From: Sphingopyxis sp. MWB1
GTDB lineage: Bacteria; Pseudomonadota; Alphaproteobacteria; Sphingomonadales; Sphingomonadaceae
Direction: 5' to 3'
Assembly: GCF_000763945.1 (NCBI RefSeq)
Contig: NZ_JQFJ01000002.1
Span: 806,001 to 870,000, forward strand
Length of the DNA stretch: 64,000 bases
Shown: positions 27,405 to 37,700 of the stretch, in pieces
Layout of the letters: each line of letters opens with the position of its first letter
Numbering within the stretch: the stretch's first letter is position 1
The notes under the pieces: generated by a model
Database searches by the model: none
What the model saw: the letters and a program-made list of their open reading frames with translations, nothing else
What the model was told of the DNA's origin: nothing
Made by a program: the position numbers and the translations under genes

Positions 27405-30400
27405 TTAGCCGCCGCGCTCTTCCTTCCGTTCCCCGCTAGCGGACCCGCCATAGCGAGCATAGAGCGTCGGCAGCACGAAGAGGGTGAGCAGGGTCGCGGA
27501 GATCAGCCCGCCGATCACCACCGTTGCCAGCGGCTTTTGCACCTCCGCTCCCGCGCCGCTGGCCAGCGCCATCGGCACAAAGCCGAGAGAAGCGACAAGT
27601 GCGGTCATTACCACCGGACGCAGCCGGGTGAGCGCCCCCTCCCGCGCCGCCTGTGCCCGCGCCACGCCCTCTGCCATCAGATGCTGAATGGAGGTGACCA
27701 TCACCAGACCGTTAAGTACCGCAATGCCCGACAGCGCAATGAAGCCGACCGCCGCCGATATGGAAAAGGGCATGCCGCGCAACAACAGCGACACGGCCCC
27801 GCCGACCAGCGCCAGCGGCACGCCGGTAAAAACAATGGCGGCATCCCGCACGCTGCCCAAAGCGCCATAGAGAAGCAGCAGGATCAGCGCGAAACAGGCC
27901 GGTACGACCAGCGCCAGCCGCGCACGCGCCGAGGCGAGATTTTCAAACTGCCCACCCCATTCGAGATATTGACCGGGGGGCAGGCGCAGTTGCTGCGCTA
28001 TCTGCCCCCGGGCATCGGCAACGACCCCGGCGATATCGCGGCCGCGCACATTGGCCTGAACCACGACACGCCGCTTGCCATTTTCGCGGCTGATCTGGTT
28101 GGGACCCTCGGTGACGACGAGATCGGCGACACTGTCTAGGGGGACAAAAGCGCCGGAAGCCAACGGGACCGGAAGCTGGCCGAGTGCAGCAAGGTCGGCG
28201 CGGAGATCGTCGGTCAGGCGGATGGTGACCGCAAAGCGCCGGTCCCCTTCAAATATCTCGCCCGCATCGCGCCCGCCGACTGCCGCCGCGACCGTTTCCT
28301 GCAGCGTTGCTGCCGATACGCCGAGCCGCGCCATAGCATCGCGGCGGGGGCGTATGTCGAGCATCGGCAGGCCTTCGGTCTGCTCGACGCGGACATCGAC
28401 CGCGCCCCTTGTCGCGCGCAATATATCGGCGACCTTGTTGGCCGTGGCGGCCATGGCATCCGCATCATCGCCGAATATCTTGACGGCAATGTCGCCGCGC
28501 ACCCCTGCGATCAATTCGTTGAAGCGCATCTGGATCGGCTGGCTGATCTCCACCGTCTGGCCAGGGAGCAGATCGAGCCGGTTTTCTACCTTCCGCGTCA
28601 GGTCCGCCTTGGACAGGCGGGGGTTCGGCCACTCGCGCCGGTCCTTCATGATGATGAAGGTGTCTGAGATATTGGGGGGCATGGGATCGGAGGCGAGTTC
28701 GGCGGTGCCGGTCTTTGAAAAGACAAATTCTACCTCGTCGAGCTTCGACAGCGTGCGTTCGACGCGAAGCTGCATCGCCTGGCTCTGTTCGACCGAAGTA
28801 CCCGGCACGCGGACAAGCTGCGCCGTCAGGTCGCCTTCATCCAGCTGGGGCAGAAATTCCTGGCCCAGCGCGGCATAGGCCCCCGCCGCCATCAGCAGCG
28901 CGGCCACCCCCGCTGCCATGGTGACGCGCGGACGCGCCATCGCCTGATCAAGCCGAGGAGCATAATGATGGCCAAGCCAAACCATGATGCGCCCCTCCTT
29001 CTCCTCCACCGGTTTCGAGAGCCAGATGGCGAGCATGGCGGGCACGAAGGTCAGCGACAGGATGAAGGCAGCGGCCAACGCGATGATGACGGTGAGCGCC
29101 ATGGGGGTGAAGGTCTTTCCTTCCACCCCGCTGAGCATCAGCAGCGGCACATAGACGAGGATGATGATCGCCTGACCATAGACCGAGGGGCGGATCATCT
29201 CCCGCGCCGCCGCAGCAACCGTCGCCAGCCGTTCTTCCCGGTGAAGCGGACGGCCCAGTTCATGCTGGCGCAGCCCGATGCGGCGCAGCGCATTTTCGAC
29301 GATGATCACCGCGCCATCGACAATCAGGCCGAAATCGAGCGCACCAAGACTCATCAAATTGGCCGACACCCCGCCTTTCAGCATGCCGAAGCTGGTGAGC
29401 AGCATCGTGATGGGGATGACGAGCGCGGCAATCAGCGCCGCCCGGAAATTGCCGAGCAGCAGGAACAGGATGACGATGACGAGCAAGGCCCCCTCGGTCA
29501 GATTTTTCGCCACCGTGCGGATCGTCGCATTGACGAGACCCGTGCGGTCGAGAACCGGCTGGATCACAATGTCGGCCGGGAGCGATGCGTTGATCTCCTC
29601 CAGCCGCGCGGCGACGCGCTGCGCGACCTCCCGACTGTTCTCCCCGATCCGCATGACCGCCGTGCCGACAACAACCTCGCGGCCATTTTCCGACGCAGAG
29701 CCAGTGCGAATGGCCTGACCGGTGCGGACGCGCGCCACCTGATCGAGCGTGATCGGCACTCCGCCGCGCGTCGCGATGACCGTTGCGGCCAAGTCCTCCG
29801 CCCCGCCTATACGCGCATCGGAGCGCACCGAAAGCCCCTCGCCATTGCGATTGACGATCCCGGCGCCGATGGCGCGGTTGTTCGCCTCCAGCGCCCCGGC
29901 AAGATCGGCAAGGCTGAGTCCCAGCGCGGCGAGGCGCTGGACATCAGGCACCACCTGATATTGTTTGACATAGCCGCCGATGGTGTCGACGCCTGCGAGG
30001 CCGGGAACCGTCTTGAGCAGCGGCGCGACGATCCAGTCCTGCACGCTGCGCAAATAAGTGGCCTGATCGGCCTCGGTCACGAGCCGCTCGCCCTCTGGCG
30101 TGATATAGCTGCCGTCGGGCTGCATGCCCGGCTCGCCAGGACGGTGGGCCTCGTCGCCGCGATGGGCCAGATGGACGGTCCACATATAGACCTCCCCCAG
30201 CCCCGTGGCGATCGGCCCCATTTCGGGACTGGTGCCCGGAGGCAGGCGCTCTTCCACTGCGCGGAGACGTTCGGCGACCTGCTGGCGCGCGAAATATATA
30301 TCGGTGGCGTCGGTGAACACCGCCGTCACCTGCGCAAAGCCATTACGGCTGAGCGAACGCGTGCTTTCGAGTCCCGGCACCCCTGCAAGCGCGGTTTCGA

Positions 30401-30605
30401 TGGGAAAGGCGACCTGTCGTTCCACCTGTTCGGGCGACAAGGCGGGTGCACGGACATTTATCTGCACCTGATTGTTGGTGATGTCGGGGACCGCGTCGAT
30501 AGGCAGGCGGCTGAGCGCCCAGCCGCCGATGATCGCAGCGATAAGGGTGGCGAGCAGCACGAACCAGCGCCGCGCGACGGCGAAATTGACGATGGCGGAT
30601 ATCAT
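27405..30605 (-). CDS. CzcA-type heavy-metal RND efflux pump
   Basis: 1066 residues, RND transporter with 12 helices and two large periplasmic loops. Helix 4 reads LDFGLIVDGAVIIVEN, the HME-RND signature with two Asp that marks the Zn/Co/Cd/Ni exporters (CzcA, CnrA, NccA), not the Cu/Ag CusA group. Begins MISAIVNFAVARRWF. The ATG at 30605 is one base past the adaptor gene's stop; an ATG 15 bases earlier lies inside the adaptor. Drives proton-coupled export through the CzcB-like adaptor and CzcC-like channel encoded just upstream. Confidence 0.93.
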   Translation of the reverse strand: MISAIVNFAVARRWFVLLATLIAAIIGGWALSRLPIDAVPDITNNQVQINVRAPALSPEQVERQVAFPIETALAGVPGLESTRSLSRNGFAQVTAVFTDATDIYFARQQVAERLRAVEERLPPGTSPEMGPIATGLGEVYMWTVHLAHRGDEAHRPGEPGMQPDGSYITPEGERLVTEADQATYLRSVQDWIVAPLLKTVPGLAGVDTIGGYVKQYQVVPDVQRLAALGLSLADLAGALEANNRAIGAGIVNRNGEGLSVRSDARIGGAEDLAATVIATRGGVPITLDQVARVRTGQAIRTGSASENGREVVVGTAVMRIGENSREVAQRVAARLEEINASLPADIVIQPVLDRTGLVNATIRTVAKNLTEGALLVIVILFLLLGNFRAALIAALVIPITMLLTSFGMLKGGVSANLMSLGALDFGLIVDGAVIIVENALRRIGLRQHELGRPLHREERLATVAAAAREMIRPSVYGQAIIILVYVPLLMLSGVEGKTFTPMALTVIIALAAAFILSLTFVPAMLAIWLSKPVEEKEGRIMVWLGHHYAPRLDQAMARPRVTMAAGVAALLMAAGAYAALGQEFLPQLDEGDLTAQLVRVPGTSVEQSQAMQLRVERTLSKLDEVEFVFSKTGTAELASDPMPPNISDTFIIMKDRREWPNPRLSKADLTRKVENRLDLLPGQTVEISQPIQMRFNELIAGVRGDIAVKIFGDDADAMAATANKVADILRATRGAVDVRVEQTEGLPMLDIRPRRDAMARLGVSAATLQETVAAAVGGRDAGEIFEGDRRFAVTIRLTDDLRADLAALGQLPVPLASGAFVPLDSVADLVVTEGPNQISRENGKRRVVVQANVRGRDIAGVVADARGQIAQQLRLPPGQYLEWGGQFENLASARARLALVVPACFALILLLLYGALGSVRDAAIVFTGVPLALVGGAVSLLLRGMPFSISAAVGFIALSGIAVLNGLVMVTSIQHLMAEGVARAQAAREGALTRLRPVVMTALVASLGFVPMALASGAGAEVQKPLATVVIGGLISATLLTLFVLPTLYARYGGSASGERKEERGG

Positions 30606-30606
30606 G

Positions 30607-31743
30607 TCAGTGCCCCCCATGTCCGGCTTCGCCCTTGCGGAGTTCGGCCTTGAGAACGAAACTGCCTTTGGTCGCTATCTCTTCACCGGTCGACAGGCCT
30701 TCGACGACGGCGCTGCCACCGCCGCGCGAGACCAGTCGAACGGGAAGCGCGCGAAACCCCTGGGGGATTCGCGCGAAGACCATCGTGCGCCCCTCAATCT
30801 GTTGCAGTGCGCTTTCATCAATCCGCACGGTGCCGCCCGCAGGGCCGATAGGTAAAGCCGCGCTGATATTCTCTCCGGGGCGCCAGAGGCCGCTGCGGTT
30901 GTCGAGTATGGCGACGGCGGACACAAGCCGCGTGCTCTCATCGAGCACCGGCGACAGGAAGCTGAGGTTGGTCCTGGCACGGCGGTTCCCTGCCGATATC
31001 TCGAGCGGCATGCCGATGCTGACTTTTCCGGCATCCTGGGTTGTCAACGACAGGCGGACGGCGACGCGCGACAAATTGGCCACACGGAAAAGCTCCGCAT
31101 CGGCGGCGACGGTCTGGCCAAGCACCGCACTGCGCGAGACGATCTGTCCGCTGATCGGTGCAACAATGGCAATGCGGTTCAGCGCACCGCCCCCCGCACC
31201 TGCCGCCGCAAGCTGCTGCCGCGCGAGCCGAAGCGCGATATTCGCCTCCGTCATCGCGTTGCGCGCGGCGAGCAAATCACGTTCGGGAGAGACTTTGAGG
31301 CGAAGCAGGCGCTCTTCACGCGCGAGTTCGGAGCGCGCCAGAGTGGCTCTGGCCTCTGCCGCTTCCACTTCCGCGCGAAGGGCGGCTGCCTCGCGGCTTT
31401 CGATAAGCGCGAGGGTTGCGCCGCGTCGTACAGTTTGCCCCAGATTATAATGGAGCGCGACGACACGCCCCCCGATGGCGGCCGAGACTGCCTGCAGCGC
31501 CTGCGGGTCGCCCTCTATGGTGGCCGGAAGCGTCAGCTCGCCTGCTCCCCCGGCGGTGGGCCGTGTGACCTCTATGCCCGCCGTCGCGATTTGCGCGGGC
31601 GTGAGAGCGACCACCCCTTGATTTTCCGCCGCAGCTTTCTTCTCTTTTTCTTTCGGAGGTAGCGGCTTGGTATCGGCGCTGCATCCCCAAAGGGCGAGCG
31701 ACAGGCTGAGCGGGAGCATCACCCGCAAAGGATTTTTCTTCAT
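30607..31743 (-). CDS. CzcB-type membrane-fusion adaptor lipoprotein
   Basis: 378 residues. Lipoprotein signal LSLALWGC, then a lipoyl/coiled-coil hairpin region (RREAAAL... about 85-190) and beta-barrel domains. The C-terminus GEAGHGGH is short and His-tipped, possibly for metal. Links the CzcA-like pump to the outer-membrane channel and may hand over metal. It overlaps the preceding channel gene by four bases and is followed by the pump after one base. Confidence 0.9.
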   Translation of the reverse strand: MKKNPLRVMLPLSLSLALWGCSADTKPLPPKEKEKKAAAENQGVVALTPAQIATAGIEVTRPTAGGAGELTLPATIEGDPQALQAVSAAIGGRVVALHYNLGQTVRRGATLALIESREAAALRAEVEAAEARATLARSELAREERLLRLKVSPERDLLAARNAMTEANIALRLARQQLAAAGAGGGALNRIAIVAPISGQIVSRSAVLGQTVAADAELFRVANLSRVAVRLSLTTQDAGKVSIGMPLEISAGNRRARTNLSFLSPVLDESTRLVSAVAILDNRSGLWRPGENISAALPIGPAGGTVRIDESALQQIEGRTMVFARIPQGFRALPVRLVSRGGGSAVVEGLSTGEEIATKGSFVLKAELRKGEAGHGGH

Positions 31744-33014
31744 GGCATTTTATCTCCGGCGCCGGGAAGGCGCGTGGCCAGCCGCACAAGACGGGCAGCG
31801 GCGGTGTGAAAATCGAGCGCGGCGCCGACGGCATCCGCGCGGGTCTGAAGCAGGCTGCGCTCGGCATCGAGCAGAACCATCTGGTCGAACTTGCCCTCGG
31901 CATAACCGATGCGGGCGATGCGAGCCGCTTCCTGCGCGGCGGCGAGCGCGGGAGTGGCGGCTTCCAGCGCCGCTGCCGCGCGGTCGCGGTCGGCCATCGC
32001 CGCCGCCAACGCCTGCTCCGCCTCCAGCCGCGCGGCGCGGTAGAGCGCCTCGGCTCGGTTGCGCCGCGCACGCGCCTCCGACACCGCCGTCCGTCCGCCG
32101 TTGAACAGCGGCAGCGGGACCGAGAGACCAAAGATCATCGCCTGATCGCCCGTGGCCTGCATGCGCCGCCGCCCCGCGCTGAGCGTCAGGTCGGGGATGC
32201 GCTGGCTTTGCGCGAGGCGCACGCCCGCTTCGGCCAAATCCCTGTCCGTGGCGGCAGCGGCCAGCGCCAACGTGGCACCAGCGTCGATATCGGGCGGAAG
32301 CGCCGGGCCTATCCCCCCTTGCAGCGCGCGATCGAACCAGCGCCAGTCGAGCGGTTGGCCTGCGACATCACCGATATATTGAGCGAGTGCGGTTCGCGCC
32401 GCCTGCACATTGCGCCGGGCAATGGCGGCCTCCCCCCGCGCGCGCTGTTGTTCGAGCGCGGCGCGCTGTTCGTCAATCGGCGAATTGGCGCCAACCATGA
32501 CGCGATCGCGCGCAATGCGGAGATTTTCAGCCGTGATCGCCAGCTGATCCTCCGCAATGGCCGCGCGCCGTTCAGCGGCAATGGCCCCGGCATAGGCCAG
32601 GGAAATGGCAAGACGCAGGTCGGCGCGCGCAATCGCGCGATCGACCTTTGCGCGGCGCATCTCTGCCGCTGCGCCTGCCATGCGAGCCCCGCGCTTGCCG
32701 CCCAGTTCGAGCGGCAGGGTAAGCGCGATGGCTGTCTCGCTTTCGTCAAAACCCCGATAGGGTCCCGTGCCAAGCGCATTTTCGGCTTCGATGGAGAGTG
32801 AGGGATTGGGCCGGAGCGCCGCAACCTCGCTCGCGATTTCAGCCGCCTCCACCTCCGCCCGGGCCGCATCGGCCAAGGGAGACAGGGCTTCGGCGCGCGC
32901 GAGCGCCTCTTCGAGCGTCAACACCGCCTCTCCCGAGACCGGCGCGCCCGGTTGCGCCTGCGCCGCCACGACGCAAAGCGGTGCGGCCAGAAAGGCCGCA
33001 TAATATACTTTCAT
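31740..33014 (-). CDS. CzcC-type outer-membrane efflux channel
   Basis: 424 residues, TolC-like outer-membrane factor. A signal peptide (YYAAFLAAPLCVVAAQAQ) is followed by two repeats of long alpha-helical segments rich in Ala/Arg/Glu (LTLEEALARAEALSPLADAA; AVSEARARRNRAEALY). Forms the exit duct of the metal pump. Its stop overlaps the adaptor start by four bases. The His-rich protein gene lies 63 bases upstream on the same strand. Confidence 0.9.
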   Translation of the reverse strand: MKVYYAAFLAAPLCVVAAQAQPGAPVSGEAVLTLEEALARAEALSPLADAARAEVEAAEIASEVAALRPNPSLSIEAENALGTGPYRGFDESETAIALTLPLELGGKRGARMAGAAAEMRRAKVDRAIARADLRLAISLAYAGAIAAERRAAIAEDQLAITAENLRIARDRVMVGANSPIDEQRAALEQQRARGEAAIARRNVQAARTALAQYIGDVAGQPLDWRWFDRALQGGIGPALPPDIDAGATLALAAAATDRDLAEAGVRLAQSQRIPDLTLSAGRRRMQATGDQAMIFGLSVPLPLFNGGRTAVSEARARRNRAEALYRAARLEAEQALAAAMADRDRAAAALEAATPALAAAQEAARIARIGYAEGKFDQMVLLDAERSLLQTRADAVGAALDFHTAAARLVRLATRLPGAGDKMP

Positions 33015-33077
33015 GAGTCATCATCCTGAACAAGCCAAGGCGAACCGCGCGCGGGTCAGCGGCGGCGCGAAAGCAGG

Positions 33078-33407
33078 TCAGGCGATGGGAGGACGCAAAT
33101 TGGGATCGATCAGCGACTGCGGAGAGAAAATATCCGAATGGACGAACGGCGCACCCGCCCTCGCCCCCAAGTCATCGGAGTGCTGATTGCCGAACAGATC
33201 GCCCTGATGGTGACCGTGACACCCGCCATGAGCATGAACCCCATGCTGTTCCTGATCGGGCGCGGGATCGCTGTCGCCATGGACCGCCAGATCGGCCGAA
33301 ACGCTCTCGAGGCAAAGTTCCGCCGTCTCGCCAGCATGCGCAAGCGTTCCCACCGCGATGGTAAAGAGAGCAAGCATCCCGACAAGAGCACGCCACAGCG
33401 AAGTCAT
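33078..33407 (-). CDS. His-rich exported small protein heading the czc-like operon (CzcI-like by position)
   Basis: About 109 residues from ATG 33407: one hydrophobic signal segment (WRALVGMLALFTIAVGTLA), then a mature part with a His cluster (GVHAHGGCHGHHQGD, about residues 75-88) and further His/Asp. A likely periplasmic metal-binding or metal-sensing protein. CzcI/CnrX-type proteins hold a similar place before czcC in other bacteria, so the role is inferred from position. The frame also contains ATGs up to 57 bases upstream with no clear ribosome site. Confidence 0.65.
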   Translation of the reverse strand: MTSLWRALVGMLALFTIAVGTLAHAGETAELCLESVSADLAVHGDSDPAPDQEQHGVHAHGGCHGHHQGDLFGNQHSDDLGARAGAPFVHSDIFSPQSLIDPNLRPPIA

Positions 33408-33533
33408 GCGTACGCTATAACGAAAGCGCGACGCGCTGTCACTTACCCACATGATCATGGCCACCCGCGCCGACGAAAAGCAGGTATCGGGAGGCGAGCC
33501 CGGCGCGATGAAGCCAGGCTTCTCCCCTGAACA

Positions 33534-33563
33534 GAATATTCTTGCGAACGATTCTGAATATTC
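33534..33563. promoter_or_regulatory. paired GAATATTC palindromes between two efflux operons
   Basis: Two identical 8-bp palindromes, GAATATTC at 33534-33541 and 33556-33563, have starts 22 bases apart (about two helical turns). They lie in the divergent gap between the czc-like and MexHI-like operons. The spacing suggests two dimers on one DNA face. They lie just upstream of the promoter-like hexamers at 33565-33593. AT-rich against a GC-rich background. Confidence 0.45.
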
Positions 33564-33564
33564 G

Positions 33565-33593
33565 CTTTACCTCAATCTAGGTTCAGCTTTTAT
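33565..33593 (+). promoter_or_regulatory. promoter-like region with a SoxR-box-like element before the MexHI-like operon
   Basis: A -35-like CTTTAC (33565-33570) and -10-like TTTTAT (33588-33593) are 17 bases apart. Between them, 33570-33587 reads CCTCAA-N6-TTCAGC, matching 10 of 12 positions of the SoxR dyad CCTCAA-N6-TTGAGG at the right spacing. SoxR activates mexGHI-opmD in Pseudomonas aeruginosa, and the operon here is of that type. Only the left half is perfect, and no soxR gene is in the window. Confidence 0.4.
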
Positions 33594-33634
33594 GAGGGCG
33601 CTTCCTGATTCCAATGGGGAGCCCATCCTTGCAT

Positions 33635-34777
33635 ATGACCTTGAAAGAGGCCGCGCCAAAGCGTGCCCTGACATGGCGGCAGGCCGTAATGGCGCTGGCG
33701 CTGATCGCCTTTCTCTTCCTCTCTCTGTTTGTCTGGCGCGGGTGGCGCAATGCTGCCCCGGCGGAGGCTGCACAGCCCCCAACCGCGGTGGCGGCCATGG
33801 TTGTACAGCCGCGCGCCATTCCCGCCGCACTGGAGGCGGTCGGGTCGCTCCGCGCGGTGCAGGAGGTGATGCTGGCCCCCGAAGTGGCCGGGCGCGTCAC
33901 CGCCATCCGCTTTCGCCCCGGCGCGCATGTGCGGGCGGGCACTCCGCTTGTCCAGCTTTACGACGGCCCCGAACGTGCTGACCGCGCCGCCGCGCTGGCG
34001 CGGGTCGAACTCGCGCGGCTCGACCTTGCGCGCACCCGCGAACTGGTGCCGACCGGGGCCGAATCGCAGGCGCTGCTCGACCAGCGCCGCGCCGAATATG
34101 CGCAGGCGATGGCCGCCGTGCGGCAGATTGACGCACGCATCGCGCAAAAGCGGGTCGCAGCGCCCTTTTCGGGGCAGATCGGCGTTCGCAAGATCAACAA
34201 GGGGCAATATCTGAACCCCGGCGACCCAGTGGCGTCGCTGACCGCGCTCGACCGCCTCTATGCCGATTTCACCGTGCCGCAGCAGCAACTGGCGCAGTTG
34301 AAGATCGGCGGAACGGTACGGCTGACATCGGACGCCTGGCCGGAGCACGAATTTACCGCCCGCGTCAGCACGATCGAACCACGCATCGGCGAGGACAGCC
34401 GCAATGTGCTGGTGCAAGCGATATTGCCCAACCCCGGCCATCGGCTGCGCCCCGGCATGCATGTCAGCGTAGCGCTGGAACTGCCGCCGGAGAAAAATGC
34501 GCTGCTGGTGCCCATGACCGCCGTTCAGACATCGGCGTCCGGCGACAGCGTGACCGTCATTCGCGGACCCAGGGCGCAGCGCGAAGGCAAGGCCGAGATG
34601 GTCCCCGTCACCACCGGGCGCCGGATCGGCGATCATGTCGTGATCACCAAGGGGCTGAAAGGCGGCGATGTCGTCGTCACCGAAGGCCAGATCCGCGTTC
34701 AGCCGGGTGCGCCCGTACGGGTGACCCGCACGCCCCCCGCTCCCACCGCCGCCAAGGCCGCGGCTGCGAAGGAATAA
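33635..34777 (+). CDS. RND adaptor (membrane-fusion) protein, MexH/MdtA type
   Basis: About 380 residues. N-terminal membrane anchor (WRQAVMALALIAFLFLSLFV) rather than a lipobox; then a biotinyl-lipoyl domain, hairpin (ALARVELARLDLARTREL), beta-barrel and membrane-proximal domains (NKGQYLNPGDPVASLTALD). ATG 33635 and an in-frame ATG at 33614 are both possible; a GGGGAG lies between them, favouring 33635. Seven bases separate it from the pump gene. Couples the HAE1-type pump to its outer-membrane channel. Confidence 0.88.
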   Translation: MTLKEAAPKRALTWRQAVMALALIAFLFLSLFVWRGWRNAAPAEAAQPPTAVAAMVVQPRAIPAALEAVGSLRAVQEVMLAPEVAGRVTAIRFRPGAHVRAGTPLVQLYDGPERADRAAALARVELARLDLARTRELVPTGAESQALLDQRRAEYAQAMAAVRQIDARIAQKRVAAPFSGQIGVRKINKGQYLNPGDPVASLTALDRLYADFTVPQQQLAQLKIGGTVRLTSDAWPEHEFTARVSTIEPRIGEDSRNVLVQAILPNPGHRLRPGMHVSVALELPPEKNALLVPMTAVQTSASGDSVTVIRGPRAQREGKAEMVPVTTGRRIGDHVVITKGLKGGDVVVTEGQIRVQPGAPVRVTRTPPAPTAAKAAAAKE

Positions 34778-34784
34778 CCGCCCC

Positions 34785-37700
34785 ATGCATTTTACCGATC
34801 TGTTTATCCGGCGGCCGATATTGGCCGTCGTCGTCAGCCTGCTGATCCTGCTGGTCGGGGGGGCCTCGGTCTTTCTGCTGCAGGTGCGCGAATATCCCAA
34901 TATGGAAAGCGCGACGATCGTCGTCAGCACATCCTATCCCGGCGCGACGCAGGATGTGATGCAAGGTTTTGTCACCACCCCCATCGCCCAGGCCATCGCC
35001 ACCGCCAATGGCATTGAGTATCTGACCTCCACATCCTCGCAGGGGCGCAGCGAGATCAAGGCGAAGCTGGTGCTGAACGCCGATGCCGACCGGTCGATGA
35101 CCGAGATATTGGCCAAGGTCCAGCAGGTGCAATATCGCCTGCCCACCGGCGCCAATGACCCGGTGATCAACAAGATCACCGACGGCGCATCGGCGGTGCA
35201 ATATATCGCTTTTCGCAGCAAAAGCCTGTCGATCCCGCAGATCACCGATTTCGCCACGCGCGTCGCGCAGCCGTTGATCACGGCGGTTCCCGGCGTGGCG
35301 TCGGCCGACATCAGCGGCGGGCAGACGCTGGCGATGCGCGTGTGGCTCGATCCCGACAAGCTGGCGGCACGCGGGCTTTCGGCGGGCGAAGTCGCGGCGG
35401 CGCTGCGCGCCAATAATGTGCAGGCCGCGCCGGGGCAGCTGAAAGGCGCATCGACCGCGATCAACATCACGGCGGCGACCGACCTCAGCAACCTTGATGA
35501 TTTTCGCGCCATGGTCGTGAAGAGCGGCACCGACGGTCCGGTGCGGCTGCGCGATATTGCGACGCTGGAGATTGGCGGGCAAAATTATGACAGCAGCGCC
35601 ACCAGCATGGGCGGCCCCGCCGTGTTCATCGCCATTTCGCCGACGCCCGATGGCAATCCGCTGGAAATCGTCCGCAATGTGAAGGCCTTGCTGCCCGACA
35701 TTCAGCGCGTTGCCCCGGCGGGACTGACGGTGGTGAGCCAGTTTGACGTCGCCCATTTCGTCAATGCTTCCATTGATGAAGTCAGCCGCACGCTTCTCGA
35801 AGCCGTGCTGATCGTCGTTCTGGTCATTTTCCTGTTCCTGGGGTCGCTGCGCGCGGTGATCATTCCGGTGGTGACCATCCCCCTGTCGCTGGTGGGCACG
35901 GCGGCGTTGATGCTGGCCTTTGGCTTTTCGTTCAACCTGCTGACCCTGCTCGCCATGGTGCTCGCCATCGGGCTGGTGGTCGATGACGCGATTGTCGTCG
36001 TTGAAAATATCCATCGCCATATCGAAGAAGGCCTGTCGCCGGTGCGCGCCGCGCTGATCGGCGCGCGCGAGATCGTCGGGCCAGTGATTGCCATGACGAT
36101 CACCCTTGCCGCCGTTTACACCCCCATCGGCCTGATGGGCGGGCTGACCGGGGCGCTGTTTCGCGAGTTCGCCTTCACTCTCGCCGGGGCGGTGATCGTA
36201 TCGGGGGTCGTCGCACTGACCCTGTCACCGATGATGAGCAGCTTTCTGCTCAAGGATAATATGCATGCGGGCAAGCTGTCACGGCGTATCGAAGCCGTGA
36301 TGGAGCGGACGACGAGTGGCTATGAAAGGCTGCTCGGCAAAACGCTCGCCGCGCGGGGCGCGGTGCTGATGGTTGGGGCCGGGGTCTTGCTGGGCATTGC
36401 CCTGCTCTTTTCCGGGGCGCGGCGCGAACTCGCCCCGCCGGAGGATATGGGCTATATCTTCGTCCAGACCAAGGCGCCCCAATATGCGAATGCGGATTAT
36501 AGCGCGCGCTTTACCGAAGAAGTCGAGCGGATATTCGCGGCGATTCCCGAATATGCGGCCAGTTGGTTCGACGTGGGCATGGGCGGCGCCAATAATGGCT
36601 TTGGCGGCATCGAACTTTCCGAATGGGCCGAGCGCGAGCGCAGCGCCGACGAGATTCAGGCCGAAATCAATGCCAAGGGCGCCGCGATCACCGGTGTTTA
36701 CGCCACCGCCTTTCAGCCTGCGCCGCTGCCTGCGGGAAGCGGGGGATTGCCGGTGCAGATGGTCATTCGTTCATCCGATGACTTTGGGACCATTCACCAG
36801 ACGCTGGAAAAGGTGAAAGGTGCAGCATGGGGAAGCGGCCTGTTCGTCTTTGTCGATGGCGACCTTGCCTTTGACAGCCCGGAGGCCCGCGTTACCGTTG
36901 ATCGTGAAAAGGCCGGTCAGATCGGTGTGTCCATGGATGCGATCGCCGGCACTCTCGCTACCTTGGTCGGTGAAAATTACGTCAACCGGTTCAACTGGTA
37001 TGACCGATCCTATGATGTCATCGCACAGGTTCCACAAAAGGAACGGCTGACCCCCCAAAATCTGGGCGAATATCATGTAAAGACCGCGTCTGGGGCGCTG
37101 GTGCCGCTGGCGACGGTGGCGCGCGTCGATATGCGCCCGCAGGCCAATCTCCTGCCCCAGTTCAACCAGATGAACGCCGCGACCCTGTCGGCGGTGCTCG
37201 CGCCCGGGGTGACGATGGGCGAAGCAGTTGCTTTTCTGGAAAGCCAGCCGCTGCCGCCCGGCATGACGATCGACTGGTTGTCGGACAGCCGTCAATATGT
37301 GCAGGAAGGCGACCGGCTGACCATTTCCTTTGGCTTTGCGCTGATCGTCATCTTTCTGGTGCTGGCCGCGCAATTTGAAAGCTTTCGCGATCCGCTGGTG
37401 ATCCTCGTCACCGTTCCGCTCGCCATCTGCGGCGCGCTGGTGCCACTCTATCTCGGCTATGCGACGCTCAACATCTACACGCAGATCGGGCTGGTGACGC
37501 TGATCGGGCTGATTTCCAAACATGGCATTTTGATGGTGTCCTTTGCCAATGAAATGCAGCAGCGCGAAGGATTAAGCCGCATTGCGGCAATCCAGCGCGC
37601 CGCCGCCGTGCGGATGCGGCCCGTGCTGATGACGACGGCGGCGATGGTCGCGGGGTTGGTTCCGCTGCTCTTTGCAAGCGGCGCCGGCGCGGCGAGCCGT

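Noticed and set aside
27405..30605. Copper/silver pump (CusA) for the metal RND gene
   Set aside because: Helix 4 has DFG...VDGA with two Asp, the Zn/Co/Cd/Ni-type signature; CusA-type proteins differ there.
28965..30653. Plus-strand open frame of about 560 codons opposite the czcA-like pump
   Set aside because: Antisense shadow of an unmistakable RND gene; no motif of its own.
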